A stretch of DNA of 64,000 nucleotides from contig NW_027478170.1 in assembly GCF_051020975.1 (NCBI RefSeq), positions 3,782,001-3,846,000 on the forward strand, read 5' to 3'. The notes under the pieces are model-generated. The model did not search any database. It was not told the DNA's origin and saw only the letters and a program-made list of their open reading frames with translations. Below are positions 1-13,739 of the stretch, piece by piece. This DNA comes from Osmia lignaria lignaria (Eukaryota; Arthropoda; Insecta; Hymenoptera; Megachilidae). Position 1 is the first letter of the stretch, and every line of letters begins with the position of its first letter. The translations under genes and the position numbers were made by a program.

Positions 1-295
1 CTGACGGACATATTTCCAGATATTTCTTCTTCTTGTTGTTCTTCTTCTGCACAGCTAAGCTGGAAGTGGCATTTACAGCTCGCAATAGTGCAGAGTTATC
101 TCAAAGAAAGGGGCCACGGTGTTTCTGTATCTCTATTATGTTGGTGCGGCTTCGGAACTTTTAAATATCTTGATATATCTCGAGAACTACGCATCAGATC
201 AAAAAATATCATAGAACATAAAAAGTAGGAAACTTAATTCTCTACAAAAAAGGTCTCTCAACATTTTGCCATAGCTCGCTTCGTTTCCGAGATAT
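1..295. repeat. Partial satellite monomer at left window edge
   Basis: The window opens at monomer position 28 (CTGACGG), so the first 27 bp of this copy lie outside. It has the TTTCCAGAT variant, an ACAGCTCGC middle and an A-type 3-prime half. CATCAGATC replaces the usual CATCTGATC, which removes the TGATCA site. Confidence 0.95.
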
Positions 296-939
296 TTGCA
301 GATATATCTCAAGGGTAGGGGCCTGACGGACATATTTCGAGATATTTCTTCTTCTTGTTGTTCTTCTTCTGCACAGCTAAGCTGGAAGTGGCATTTGCGG
401 CTCGCACTAGTGCAGAGTTATCTCAAAGAAAAGGGCCACGGTGTTTCTGTATCTCTATTATGTTGGTGCGGCTTCGGAACTTTTAAATATCTTGATATAT
501 CTCAAGAACTACGCATCTGATCAAAAAATATCATAGAACATAAAAAGTAGGAAACTTAATTCTCTACAAAAAAGGTCTCTTAACATTTTGCCATAGCTCG
601 CTTCGTTTCCGAGATATGTGCAGATTTATCTCAAGGGAAGGGGCTTGACGGACATATTTCGAGATATTTCTGCTTCTTGTTGTTCTTCTTCTGCACAGCT
701 AAGCTGGAAGTGGCATTTGCGGCTCGCACTACTGCAGAGTTATCTCAACGAAAGGGGCCACGGTGTTTCTGTATCTCTATTATGTTGGTGCGGCTTCGGA
801 ACTTTTAAATATCTCGATATATCTCGAAAACTACGCTTCTGATCAAAAAATATCATAGAACATAAATTGTAGGAAACATAATTCTCTATAAAAAACGTCT
901 CTTAACATTTTGCCATAGCTCGCTTCGTTTCCGAGATAT
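296..939. repeat. Two-monomer block P, copy 1
   Basis: The first monomer has CAAGGGTAGGGG, AAAAGGGCC and CTCAAGAAC. The second has GATATGTGCAG, TTCTGCTTC, CTACTGCAG and CAACGAAAGG. The same ordered pair returns at 9312-9954 and 10277-10920. Monomer 296 shares GGGTAGGG with 10277 but not with 9312, so the 10277 copy is its closer relative. The offset to the 9312 copy is 9016 bp, exactly 28 monomers. Confidence 0.85.
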
Positions 940-3900
940 TTGCAGATTTATCTCAAGGGAACTGGCCTGACGGACCTATTTCGAGATATTTCTTCTTCTT
1001 GTTGTTCTTCCTCTGCACAGCTAAGCTGGAAGTGGCATTTTCAGCTCGCAATAGTGCAGAGTTATCTCAAAGAAAGGGGCCACGGTGTTTCTGTATCTCT
1101 ATTATGTTGGTGCGGGTTCGTAACTTTTAAATATCTTGATATATCTCGAGAACTACGCATCTGATCAAAAAATATCATAGAACATAAAAAGTAGGAAACT
1201 TAATTCTCTACAAAAAAGGTCTCTGAACATTTTGCCATAGCTCGCTTCGTTTCCGAGATATTTGCAGATTTATCTCAAGGGAAGGGGCCTGACGGACATA
1301 TTTCGAGATATTTCTTCTTCTTGTTGTTCTTCTTCTGCACAGCTAAGCTGGAAGTGGCATTTGCGGCTCGCACTAGTGCAGAGTTATCTCAAAGAAAGGG
1401 GCCACGGTGTTTCTGTATCTCTATTATGTTGGTGCGACTTCGGAACTTTTAAATATCTCGATATATCTCGAAAACTACGCTTCTGATCAAAAAATATCAT
1501 AGAACATAAATTGTAGGAAACATAATTCTCTACAAAAAAGGTCTCTTAACATTTTGCCATAGCTCGCTTCGTTTCCGAGATATTTGCAGATATATCTCAA
1601 GGGAAGGGGCCTGACGGACATATTTCGAGATATTTCTTCTTCTTGTTGTTCTTCTTCTGCACAGCTAAGCTGGAAGTGGCATTTGCGGCTCGCACTAGTG
1701 CAGAGTTATCTCAAAGAAAGGGGCCACGGTGTTTCTGTATCTCTATTATGTTGGTGCGGCTTCGGAACTTTTAAATATCTCGATACATCTCGAAAACTAC
1801 GCTTCTGATCAAAAAATATCATACAACCTAAATTGTAGCAAACGTAATTCTCTACAAAAAACGTCTCTTAACATTTTGCCATAGCTCGCTTCGTTTCCGA
1901 GATATTTGCAGATATATCTCAAGGGAAGGGGCCTGACGGACATATTTCGAGATATTTCTTCTTCTTGTTGTTCTTCTTCTGCACAGCTAAGCTGGAAGTG
2001 GCATTTGCGGCTCGCACTAGTGCAGAGTTATCTCAAAGAAAGGGACCACGGTGTTTCTGTATCCCTATTATGTTGGTGCGGCTTCGGAACTTTTAAATAT
2101 CTCGATATATCTCGAAAACTACGCTTCTGATCAAAAAATATCATAGAACATAAATTGTAGGAAACATAATTCTCTATAAAAAACGTCTCTTAACATTTTG
2201 CCATAGCTCGCTTCGTTTCCGAGATATTTGCAGATTCAGCTCAAAGGAACTGGCCTGACGGACATATTTCGAGATATTTCTTCTTCTTGTTGTTCTTCCT
2301 CTGCACAGCTAAGCTGGAAGTGGCATTTGCAGCTCGCAATAGTGCAGAGTTATCTCAAAGAAAGGGGCCACGGTGTTTCTGTATCTCTATTATGTTGGTG
2401 CGGGTTCGGAACTTTTAAATATCTTGATATATCTCGAGAACTACGCATCTGATCAAAAAATATCATAGAACATAAAAAGTAGGAAACTTAATTCTCTACA
2501 GAAAAGGTCTCTTAACATTTTGCCATAGCTCGCTTCGTTTCCGAGATATTTGCAGATTTATCTCAAGGGAAGGGGCCTGACGGACATATTTCGAGATATT
2601 TCTTCTTCTTGTTGTTCTTCTTCTGCACAGCTAAGCTGGAAGTGGCATTTGCGGCTCGCACTAGTGCAGAGTTATCTCAAAGAAAGGGGCCACGGTGTTT
2701 CTGTATCTCTATTATGTTGGTGCGGCTTCGGAACTTTTAAATATCTCGATATATCTCGAAAACTACGCTTCTGATCAAAAAATATCATAGAACATAAATT
2801 GTAGGAAACATAATTCTCTACAAAAAAGGTCTCTTAACATTTTGCCATAGCTCGCTTCGTTTCCGAGATATTTGCAGATATATCTCAAGGGAAGGGGCCT
2901 GACGGACATATTTCGAGATATTTCTTCTTCTTGTTGTTCTTCTTCTGCACAGCTAAGCTGGAAGTGGCATTTGCGGCTCGCACTAGTGCAGAGTTATCTC
3001 AAAGAAAGGGGCCACGGTGTTTCTGTATCTCTATTATGTTGGTGCGGCTTCGGAACTTTTAAATATCTCGATACATCTCGAAAACTACGCTTCTGATCAA
3101 AAAATATCATAGAACCTAAATTGTAGGAAACATAATTCTCTACAAAAAAGGTCTCTTAACATTTTGCCATAGCTCGCTTCGTTTCCGAGATATTTGCAGA
3201 TATATCTCAAGGGAAGGGGCCTGACGGACATATTTCGAGATATTTCTTCTTCTTGTTATTCTTCTTCTGCACAGCTAAGCTGGAAGTGGCATTTACAGCT
3301 CGCAATAGTGCAGAGTTATCTCAAAGAAAGGGGCCACGGTGTTTCTGTATCTCTATTATGTTGGTGCGGCTTCGGAACTTTTAAATATCTTGATATATCT
3401 CGAGAACTACGCATCTGATCAAAAAATATCATAGAACATAAATTGTAGGAAACATAATTCTCTATAAAAAACGTCTCTTAACATTTTGCCATAGCTCGCT
3501 TCGTTTCCGAGATATTTGCAGATTTATCTCAAGGGAAGGGGCCTGACGGACATATTTCGAGATATTTCTTCTTCTTGTTGTTCTTCCTCTGCACAGCTAA
3601 GCTGGAAGTGGCATTTGCAGCTCGCAATAGTGCAGAGTTATCTCAAAGAAAGGGGCCACGGTGTTTCTGTATCTCTATTATGTTGGTGCGGGTTCGGAAC
3701 TTTTAAATATCTTGATATATCTCGAGAACTACGCTTCTGATCAAAAAATATCATAGAACATAAATTGTAGCAAACATAATTCTCTATAAAAAACGTCTCT
3801 TAACATTTTGCCATAGCTCGCTTCGTTTCCGAGATATTTGCAGATTCAGCTCAAAGGAACTGGCCTGACGGACATATTTCGAGATATTTCTTCTTCTTGT

Positions 3901-4159
3901 TGTTCTTCCTCTGCACAGCTAAGCTGGAAGTGGCATTTGCAGCTCGCAATAGTGCAGAGTTATCTCAAAGAAAGGGGCCACGGTGTTTCTGTATCCCTAT
4001 TATGTTGGTGCGGCTTCGGAACTTTTAAATATCTTGATATATCTCGAGAACTACGCTTCTGATCAAAAAATATCATAGAACATAAATTGTAGGAAACATA
4101 ATTCTCTACAAAAAACGTCTCTTAACATTTTGCCATAGCTCGCTTCGTTTCCGAGATAT
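940..4159. repeat. Mixed monomers, no clear local higher-order repeat
   Basis: Ten monomers with varied types. Those at 2872 (CGATACATC, GAACCTAA) and 3194 (CTTGTTATTC) match the consecutive monomers at 5126/5448 and 7702/8024, so part of the octamer block to the right is also present here. Monomers 2228 and 3838 carry the CAGCTCAAAGG 5-prime variant. Monomers 3194, 3516 and 3838 join an A-like middle to a B-type tail. Nothing other than satellite is present. Confidence 0.8.
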
Positions 4160-7100
4160 TTGCAGATTCAGCTCAAAGGAACTGGCCTGACGGACATATT
4201 TCGAGATATTTCTTCTTCTTGTTGTTCTTCTTCTGCACAGCTAAGCTGGAAGTGGCATTTGCGGCTCGCACTAGTGCAGAGTTATCTCAAAGAAAGGGGC
4301 CACGGTGTTTCTGTATCCCTATTATGTTGGTGCGGCTTCGGAACTTTTAAATATCTCGATATATCTCGAGAACTACGCTTCTGATCAAAAAATATCATAG
4401 AACATAAATTGTAGGAAACATAATTCTCTACAAAAAACGTCTCTTAACATTTTGCCATAGCTCGCTTCGTTTCCGAGATATTTGCAGATTCAGCTCAAAG
4501 GAACTGGCCTGACGGACATATTTCGAGATATTTCTTCTTCTTGTTGTTCTTCCTCTGCACAGCTAAGCTGGAAGTGGCATTTGCAGCTCGCAATAGTGCA
4601 GAGTTATCTCAAAGAAAGGGGCCACGGTGTTTCTGTATCTCTATTATGTTGGTGCGGCTTCGGAACTTTTAAATATCTTGATATATCTCGAGAACTACGC
4701 ATCTGATCAAAAAATATCATAGAACATAAAAAGTAGGAAACTTAATTCTCTACAAAAAAGGTCTCTTAACATTTTGCCATAGCTCGCTTCGTTTCCGAGA
4801 TATTTGCAGATTCAGCTCAAAGGAACTGGCCTGACGGACATATTTCGAGATATTTCTTCTTCTTGTTGTTCTTCTTCTGCACAGCTAAGCTGGGAGTGGC
4901 ATTTGCGGCTCGCACTAGTGCAGAGTTATCTCAAAGAAAGGGGCCACGGTGTTTCTGTATCTCTATTATGTTGGTGCGGCTTCGGAACTTTTAAATATCT
5001 CGACATATCTCGAAAACTACGCTTCTGATCAAAAAATATCATAGAACATAAATTGTAGGAAACAGAATTCTCTACAAAAAAGGTCTCTTAACATTTTGCC
5101 ATAGCTCGCTTCGTTTCCGAGATATGTGCAGATATATCTCAAGGGAAGGGGCCTGACGGACATATTTCGAGATATTTCTTCTTCTTGTTGTTCTTCTTCT
5201 GCACAGCTAAGCTGGAAGTGGCATTTGCGGCTCGCACTAGTGCAGAGTTATCTCAAAGAAAGGGGCCGCGGTGTTTCTGTATCTCTATTATGTTGGTGCG
5301 GCTTCGGAACTTTTAAATATCTCGATACATCTCGAAAACTACGCTTCTGATCAAAAAATATCATAGAACCTAAATTGTAGGAAACATAATTCTCTACAAA
5401 AAAGGTCTCTTAACATTTTGCCATAGCTCGCTTCGTTTCCGAGATATTTGCAGATATATCTCAAGGGAAGGGGCCTGACGGACATATTTCGAGATATTTC
5501 TTCTTCTTGTTATTCTTCTTCTGCACAGCTAAGCTGGAAGTGGCATTTACAGCTCGCAATAGTGCAGAGTTATCTCAAAGAAAGGGGCCACGGTGTTTCT
5601 GTATCTCTATTATGTTGGTGCGGCTTCGGAACTTTTAAATATCTCGATATATCTCGAAAACTACGCTTCTGATCAAAAAATATCATAGAACATAAAAAGT
5701 AGGAAACTTAATTCTCTACAAAAAAGGTCTCTTAACATTTTGCCATAGCTCGCTTCGTTTCCGAGATATTTGCAGGTTTATCTCAAGGGAAGGGGCCTGA
5801 CGGACATATTTCGAGATATTTCTTCTTCTTGTTGTTCTTCTTCTGCACAGCTAAGCTGGAAGTGGCATTTGCGGCTCGCACTAGTGCAGAGTTATCTCAA
5901 AGAAAGGGGCCACGGTGTTTCTGTATCTCTATTATGTTGGTGCGGCTTCGGAACTTTTAAATATCTTGATATATCTCGAGAACTACGCATCTGATCAAAA
6001 AATATCATACAAGATAAAAAGTAGCAAACTTAATTCTCTACAAAAAAGGTCTCTTAACATTTTGCCATAGCTCGCTTCGTTTCCGAGATATTTGCAGATT
6101 TATCTCAAGGGAAGGGGCCTGACGGACATATTTCGAGATATTTCTTCTTCTTGTTGTTCTTCTTCTGCACAGCTAAGCTGGAAGTGGCATTTGCGGCTCG
6201 CACTAGTGCAGAGTTATCTCAAAGAAAGGGGCCACGGTGTTTCTGTATCCCAATTATGTTGGTGCGGCTTCGGAACTTTTAAATATCTCGATATATCTCG
6301 AAAACTACGCTTCTGATCAAAAAATATCATAGAACATAAAAAGTAGGAAACTTAATTCTCTACAAAAAAGGTCTCTTAAAATTTTGCCATAGCTCGCTTC
6401 GTTTCCGAGATATTTGCAGATTTATCTCAAGGGAAGGGGTCTGACGGACATATTTCGAGATATTTCTTCTTCTTGTTGTTCTTCTTCTGCACAGCTAAGC
6501 TGGAAGTGGCATTTGCGGCTCGCACTAGTGCAGAGTTATCTCAAAGAAAGGGGCCACGGTGTTTCTGTATCTCTATTATGTTGGTGCGGCTTCGGAACTT
6601 TTAAATATCTCGATATATCTCGAAAACTACGCTTCTGATCAAAAAATATCATAGAACATAAATTGTAGGAAACATAATTCTCTACAAAAAAGGTCTCTTA
6701 ACATTTTGCCATAGCTCGCTTCGTTTCCGAGATATTTGCAGATATATCTCAAGGGAAGGGGCCTGACGGACATATTTCGAGATATTTCTTCTTCTTGTTG
6801 TTCTTCTTCTGCACAGCTAAGCTGGAAGTGGCATTTGCGGCTCGCACTAGTGCAGAGTTATCTCAAAGAAAGGGGCCACGGTGTTTCTGTATCCCTATTA
6901 TGTTGGTGCGGCTTCGGAACTTTTAAATATCTCGATATATCTCGAGAACTACGCTTCTGATCAAAAAATATCATAGAACATAAATTGTAGGAAACATAAT
7001 TCTCTACAAAAAACGTCTCTTAACATTTTGCCATAGCTCGCTTCGTTTCCGAGATATTTGCAGATTCAGCTCAAAGGAACTGGCCTGACGGACATATTTC

Positions 7101-8345
7101 GAGATATTTCTTCTTCTTGTTGTTCTTCCTCTGCACATCTAAGCTGGAAGTGGCATTTGCAGCTCGCAATAGTGCAGAGTTATCTCAAAGAAAGGGGCCA
7201 CGGTGTTTCTGTATCTCTATTATGTTGGTGCGGCTTCGGAACTTTTAAATATCTTGATATATCTCGAGAACTACGCATCTGATCAAAAAATATCATAGAA
7301 CATAAAAAGTAGGAAACTTAATTCTCTACAAAAAAGGTCTCTTAACATTTTGCCATAGCTCGCTTCGTTTCCGAGATATTTGCAGATTCAGCTCAAAGGA
7401 ACTGGCCTGACGGACATATTTCGAGATATTTCTTCTTCTTGTTGTTCTTCTTCTGCACAGCTAAGCTGGAAGTGGCATTTGCGGCTCGCACTAGTGCAGA
7501 GTTATCTCAAAGAAAGGGGCCACGGTGTTTCTGTATCTCTATTATGTTGGTGCGGCTTCGGAACTTTTAAGTATCTCGATATATCTCGAAAACTACGCTT
7601 CTGATCAAAAAATATCATACAACATAAATTGTAGGAAACAGAATTCTCTACAAAAAAGGTCTCTTAACATTTTGCCATAGCTCGCTTCGTTTCCGAGATA
7701 TTTGCAGATATATCTCAAGGGAAGGGGCCTGACGGACATATTTCGAGATATTTCTTCTTCTTGTTGTTCTTCTTCTGCACAGCTAAGCTGGAAGTGGCAT
7801 TTGCGGCTCGCACTAGTGCAGAGTTATCTCAAAGAAAGGGGCCACGGTGTTTCTGTATCTCTATTATGTTGGTGCGGCTTCGGAACTTTTAAATATCTCG
7901 ATACATCTCGAAAACTACGCTTCTGATCAAAAAATATCATAGAACCTAAATTGTAGGAAACATAATTCTCTACAAAAAAGGTCTCTTAACATTTTGCAAT
8001 AGCTCGCTTCGTTTCCGAGATATTTGCAGATATATCTCAAGGGAAGGGGCCTGACGGACATATTTCGAGATATTTCTTCTTCTTGTTATTCTTCTTCTGC
8101 ACAGCTAAGCTGGAAGTGGCATTTACAGCTCGCAATAGTGCAGAGTTATCTCAAAGAAAGGGGCCACGGTGTTTCTGTATCTCTATTATGTTGGTGCGGC
8201 TTCGGAACTTTTAAATATCTTGATATATGTCGAGAACTACGCATCTGATCAAAAAATATCATACAAGATAAAAAGTAGGAAACTTAATTCTCTACAAAAA
8301 AGGTCTCTTAACATTTTGCCATAGCTCGCTTCGTTTCCGAGATAT
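4160..8345. repeat. Octamer higher-order repeat, about 1.6 copies
   Basis: Monomers 4160, 4482, 4804, 5126 and 5448 are matched in order by 6736, 7058, 7380, 7702 and 8024, an offset of 2576 bp or eight monomers. Linked markers are AACAGAATTC after 4804 and 7380, CGATACATC with GAACCTAA in 5126 and 7702, and CTTGTTATTC in 5448 and 8024. The match weakens after 5448/8024, whose 3-prime halves are B and A type respectively. Confidence 0.75.
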
Positions 8346-9311
8346 TTGCAGATTTATCTCAAGGGAAGGGGCCTGACGGACATATTTCGAGATATTTCTT
8401 CTTCTTGTTGTTCTTCTTCTGCACAGCTAAGCTGGAAGTGGCATTTACAGCTCGCAATAGTGCAGAGTTATCTCAAAGAAAGGGGCCACGGTGTTTCTGT
8501 ATCTCTATTATGTTGGTGCGGCTTCGGAACTTTTAAATATCTTGATATATCTCGAGAACTACGCATCTGATCCAAAAATACCATAGAACATAAAAAGTAG
8601 GAAACTTAATTCTCTACAAAAAAGGTCTCTTAACATTTTGCCATAGCTCGCTTCGTTTCCGAGATATTTGCAGATATATCTCAAGGGAAGGGGCCTGACG
8701 GACATATTTCGAGATATTTCTTCTTCTTGTTATTCTTCTTCTGCACAGCTAAGCTGGAAGTGGCATTTACAGCTCGCAATAGTGCAGAGTTATCTCAAAG
8801 AAAGGGGCCACGGTGTTTCTGTATCTCTATTATGTTGGTGCGGCTTCGGAACTTTTAAATATCTTGATATATCTCGAGAACTACGCATCTGATCAAAAAA
8901 TATCATACAAGATAAAAAGTAGGAAACTTAATTCTCTACAAAAAAGGTCTCTTAACATTTTGCCATGGCTCGCTTCGTTTCCGAGATATTTGCAGATTTA
9001 TCTCAAGGGAAGGGGCCTGACGGACATATTTCGAGATATTTCTTCTTCTTGTTGTTCTTCTTCTGCACAGCTAAGCTGGAAGTGGCATTTACAGCTCGCA
9101 ATAGTGCAGAGTTATCTCAAAGAAAGGGGCCACGGTGTTTCTGTATCTCTATTATGTTGGTGCGGCTTCGGAACTTTTAAACATCTCGATATATCTCGAA
9201 AACTACGCTTCTGATCAAAAAATATCATAGAACATAAATTGTAGGAAACATAATTCTCTACAAAAAAGGTCTCTTAACATTTTGCCATAGCTCGCTTCGT
9301 TTCCGAGATAT
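8024..9311. repeat. Alternating monomers with ATACAAGATA tails
   Basis: Monomers 8024 and 8668 share CTTGTTATTC and the tail ATACAAGATAAAAAG and lie two monomers apart. The intervening monomer 8346 has a different tail, TCCAAAAATACC. Monomer 8990 (GCCATGGCTCG before it, AAACATCTCG inside) ends B-type. This is consistent with a small dimer duplication. Confidence 0.6.
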
Positions 9312-11242
9312 TTGCAGATATATCTCAAGGGAAGGGGCCTGACGGACATATTTCGAGATATTTCTTCTTCTTGTTGTTCTTCTTCTGCACAGCTAAGCTG
9401 GAAGTGGCATTTGCGGCTCGCACTAGTGCAGAGTTATCTCAAAGAAAAGGGCCACGGTGTTTCTGTATCTCTATTATGTTGGTGCGGCTTCGGAACTTTT
9501 AAATATCTTGATATATCTCAAGAACTACGCATCTGATCAAAAAATATCATAGAACATAAAAAGTAGGAAACTTAATTCTCTACAAAAAAGGTCTCTTAAC
9601 ATTTTGCCATAGCTCGCTTCGTTTCCGAGATATGTGCAGATTTATCTCAAGGGAAGGGGCCTGACGGACATATTTCGAGATATTTCTGCTTCTTGTTGTT
9701 CTTCTTCTGCACAGCTAAGCTGGAAGTGGCATTTGCGGCTCGCACTACTGCAGAGTTATCTCAACGAAAGGGGCCACGGTGTTTCTGTATCTCTATTATG
9801 TTGGTGCGGCTTCGGAACTTTTAAATATCTCGATATATCTCGAAAACTACGCTTCTGATCAAAAAATATCATAGAACATAAATTGTAGGAAACATAATTC
9901 TCTACAAAAAAGTCTCTTAACATTTTGCCATAGCTCGCTTCGTTTCCGAGATATTTGCAGATTCAGCTCAAAGGAACTGGCCTGACGGACATATTTCGAG
10001 ATATTTCTTCTTCTTGTTGTTCTTCCTCTGCACAGCTAAGCTGGAAGTGGCATTTGCAGCTCGCAATAGTGCAGAGTTATCTCAAAGAAAGGGGCCACGG
10101 TGTTTCTGTATCTCTATTATGTTGGTGCGGCTTCGGAACTTTTAAATATCTTGATATATCTCGAAAACTACGCATCTGATCAAAAAATATCATAGAACAT
10201 AAAAAGTAGGAAACTTAATTCTCTACAAAAAAGGTCTCTCAACATTTTGCCATAGCTCGCTTCGTTTCCGAGATATTTGCAGATATATCTCAAGGGTAGG
10301 GGCCTGACGGACATATTTCGAGATATTTCTTCTTCTTGTTGTTCTTCTTCTGCACAGCTAAGCTGGAAGTGGCATTTGCGGCTCGCACCAGTGCAGAGTT
10401 ATCTCAAAGAAAAGGGCCACGGTGTTTCTGTATCTCTATTATGTTGGTGCGGCTTCGGAACTTTTAAATATCTTGATATATCTCAAGAACTACGCATCTG
10501 ATCAAAAAATATCATAGAACATAAAAAGTAGGAAACTTAATTCTCTACAAAAAAGGTCTCTTAACATTTTGCCATAGCTCGCTTCGTTTCCGAGATATGT
10601 GCAGATTTATCTCAAGGGAAGGGGCCTGACGGACATATTTCGAGATATTTCTGCTTCTTGTTGTTCTTCTTCTGCACAGCTAAGCTGGAAGTGGCATTTG
10701 CGGCTCGCACTACTGCAGAGTTATCTCAACGAAAGGGGCCACGGTGTTTCTGTATCTCTATTATGTTGGTGCGGCTTCGGAACTTTTAAATATCTCGATA
10801 TATCTCGAAAACTACGCTTCTGATCAAAAAATATCATAGAACATAAATTGTAGGAAACATAATTCTCTACAAAAAAGGTCTCTTAACATTTTGCCATAGC
10901 TCGCTTCGTTTCCGAGATATTTGCAGATTCAGCTCAAAGGAACTGGCCTGACGGACATATTTCGAGATATTTCTTCTTCTTGTTGTTCTTCCTCTGCACA
11001 GCTAAGCTGGAAGTGGCATTTGCAGCTCGCAATAGTGCAGAGTTATCTCAAAGAAAGGGGCCACGGTGTTTCTGTATCTCTATTATGTTGGTGCGGCTTC
11101 GGAACTTTTAAATATCTTGATATATCTCGAAAACTACGCATCTGATCAAAAAATATCATAGAACATAAAAAGTAGGAAACTTAATTCTCTACAAAAAAGG
11201 TCTCTCAACATTTTGCCATAGCTCGCTTCGTTTCCGAGATAT
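9312..11242. repeat. Trimer higher-order repeat, two copies
   Basis: Monomers 9312, 9634 and 9955 are matched in order by 10277, 10599 and 10921. Diagnostic changes are AAAAGGGCC with CTCAAGAAC in the first, CTACTGCAG with CAACGAAAGG in the second, and the CAGCTCAAAGG variant in the third. The offset is 965 bp rather than 966 because monomer 9634 has lost one base near 9911. Confidence 0.9.
9634..9954. repeat. 321-bp monomer (1-bp deletion)
   Basis: The tail reads AAAAAAGTCTC near 9911 where sister copies read AAAAAAGGTCTC. The trimer sister at 10599 is full length, so the deletion came after that duplication. Confidence 0.9.
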
Positions 11243-11886
11243 TTGCAGATATATCTCAAGGGAAGGGACCTGACGGACATATTTCGAGATATTTCTTCTT
11301 CTTGTTGTTCTTCTCCTGCACAGCTAAGCTGGAAGTGGCATTTACAGCTCGCAATAGTGCAGAGTTATCTCAAAGAAAGGGGCCACGGTGTTTCTGTATC
11401 TCTATTATGTTGGTGCGGCTTCGGAACTTTTAAATATCTCGATATATCTCGAAAACTACGCTTCTGATCAAAAAATATCATAGAACATAAATTGTAGGAA
11501 ACATAATTCTCTACAAAAAAGGTCTCTTAACATTTTGCCATAGCTCGCTTCGTTTCCGAGATATGTGCAGATTTATCTCAAGGGAAGGGGCCTGACGGAC
11601 ATATTTCGAGATATTTCTTCTTCTTGTTGTTCTTCTTCTGCACAGCTAAGCTGGAAGTGGCATTTGCGGCTCGCACTAGTGCAGAGTTATCTCAACGAAA
11701 GGGGCCACGGTGTTTCTGTATCTCTATTATGTTGGTGCGGCGTCGGAACTTTTAAATATCTCGATATATCTCGAAAACTACGCTTCTGATCAAAAAATAT
11801 CATAGAACATAAATTGTAGGAAACATAATTCTCTACAAAAAAGGTCTCTTAACATTTTGCCATAGCTCGCTTCGTTTCCGAGATAT

Positions 11887-12205
11887 TTGCAGATATATCT
11901 CAAGGGAAGGGGCCTGACGGACATATTTCGAGATATTTCTTCTTGTTGTTCTTTTTCTGCACAGCTAAGCTGGAAGTGGCATTTGCAGCTCGCAATAGTG
12001 CAGAGTTATCTCAAAGAAAGGGGCCACGGTGTTTCTGTATCTCTATTATGTTGGTGCGGCTTCGGAACTTTTAAATATCTCGATATATCTCGAAAACTAC
12101 GCTTCTGATCAAAAAATATCATAGAACATAAATTGTAGGAAACATAATTCTCTACAAAAAAGGTCTCTTAACATTTTGCCATAGCTCGCTTCGTTTCCGA
12201 GATAT
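11887..12205. repeat. 319-bp monomer, first copy of 3-bp deletion
   Basis: The TTC tract is shortened by one triplet near 11941, and TTCTTTTTCTGC replaces TTCTTCTTCTGC. The same double change occurs in monomer 13172, so the two are related by descent. Confidence 0.9.
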
Positions 12206-13171
12206 TTGCAGATATATCTCAAGGGAAGGGGCCTGACGGACATATTTCGAGATATTTCTTCTTCTTGTTGTTCTTCTTCTGCACAGCTAAGCTGGAAGTG
12301 GCATTTACAGCTCGCAATAGTGCAGAGTTATCTCAAAGAAAGGGGCCACGGTGTTTCTGTATCTCTTTTATGTTGGTGCGGCTTCGGAACTTTTAAATAT
12401 CTTGATATATCTCGAGAACTACGCATCTGATCAAAAAATATCATAGAACATAAAAAGTAGGAAACTTAATTCTCTACAAAGAAGGTCTCTTAACATTTTG
12501 CCATAGCTCTCTTCGTTTCCGAGATATTTGCAGATTTATCTCAAGGGAAGGGGCCTGACGGACATATTTCGAGATATTTCTTCTTCTTGTTGTTCTTCTT
12601 CTGCACAGCTAAGCTGGAAGTGGCATTTGCAGCTCGCAATAGTGCAGAGTTATCTCAAAGAAAGGGGCCACGGTGTTTCTGTATCTCTATTATGTTGGTG
12701 CGGCTTCGGAACTTTTAAATATCTCGATATATCTCGAAAACTACGCTTCTGATCAAAAAATATCATAGAACGTAAATTGTAGGAAACATAATTCTCTACA
12801 AAAAAGGTCTCTTAACATTTTCCCATAGCTGGCATCGTTTCCGAGATATTTGCAGGTTTATCTCAAGGGAAGGGGCCTGACGGACATATTCCGAGATATT
12901 TCTTCTTCTTGTTGTTCTTCTTCTGCACAGCTAAGCTGGAAGTGGCATTTGCAGCTCGCAATAGTGCAGAGTTATCTCAAAGAAAGGGGCCACGGTGTTT
13001 CTGTATCTCTATTATGTTGGTGCGGCGTCGGAACTTTTAAATATCTCGATATATCTCGAAAACTACGCTTCTGATCAAAAAATATCATAGAACATAAATT
13101 GTAGGAAACATAATTCTCTACAAAAAAGGTCTCTTAACATTTTGCCATAGCTCGCTTCGTTTCCGAGATAT

Positions 13172-13490
13172 TTGCAGATATATCTCAAGGGAAGGGGCCT
13201 GACGGACATATTTCGAGATATTTCTTCTTGTTGTTCTTTTTCTGCACAGCTAAGCTGGAAGTGGCATTTGCAGGTCGCAATAGTGCAGAGTTATCTCAAA
13301 GAAAGGGGCCACGGTGTTTCTGTATCTCTATTATGTTGGTGCGGCTTCGGAACTTTTAAATATCTTGATATATCTCGAGAACTACGCATCTGATCAAAAA
13401 ATATCATAGAACGTAAAAAGTAGGAAACTTAATTCTCTACAAAAAAGGTCTGTTAACATTTTGCCATAGCTCGCTTCGTTTCCGAGATAT
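13172..13490. repeat. 319-bp monomer, second copy of 3-bp deletion
   Basis: It carries the same shortened TTC tract and TTTTTCTGC as 11887. It differs in the middle (GCAGGTCGC) and has an A-type tail where 11887 has a B-type tail, so recombination or conversion followed duplication. Confidence 0.9.
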
Positions 13491-13739
13491 TTGCAGATTT
13501 ATCTCAAGGGAAGGGGCCTGACGGACATATTTCGAGATATTTCTTCTTCTTGTTGTTCTTCTTCTGCACAGCTAAGCTGGAAGTGCCATTTACAGCTCGC
13601 AATAGTGCAGAGTTATCTCAAAGAAAGGGGCCACGGTGTTTCTGTATCTCTATTATGTTGGTGCGGCTTCGGAACTTTTAAATATCTTGATATATCTCGA
13701 GAACTACGCATCTGATCAAAAAATATCATAGAACATAAA

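Noticed and set aside
296..520. A 74-residue open frame, repeated in nearly every monomer, as a protein gene family
   Set aside because: It begins at TTG, has no ATG, is not in constant phase because 322 is not a multiple of 3, and has stops or a frameshift in at least 11 copies. It is a by-product of satellite homogeneity.
8813..9214. 133-residue open frame crossing a monomer boundary (also at 19430-19831)
   Set aside because: It arises only because stops are lost by chance in one frame (GCCATGGCTCG or CATACCTCGC variants). The encoded sequence is two frames of the same satellite joined.
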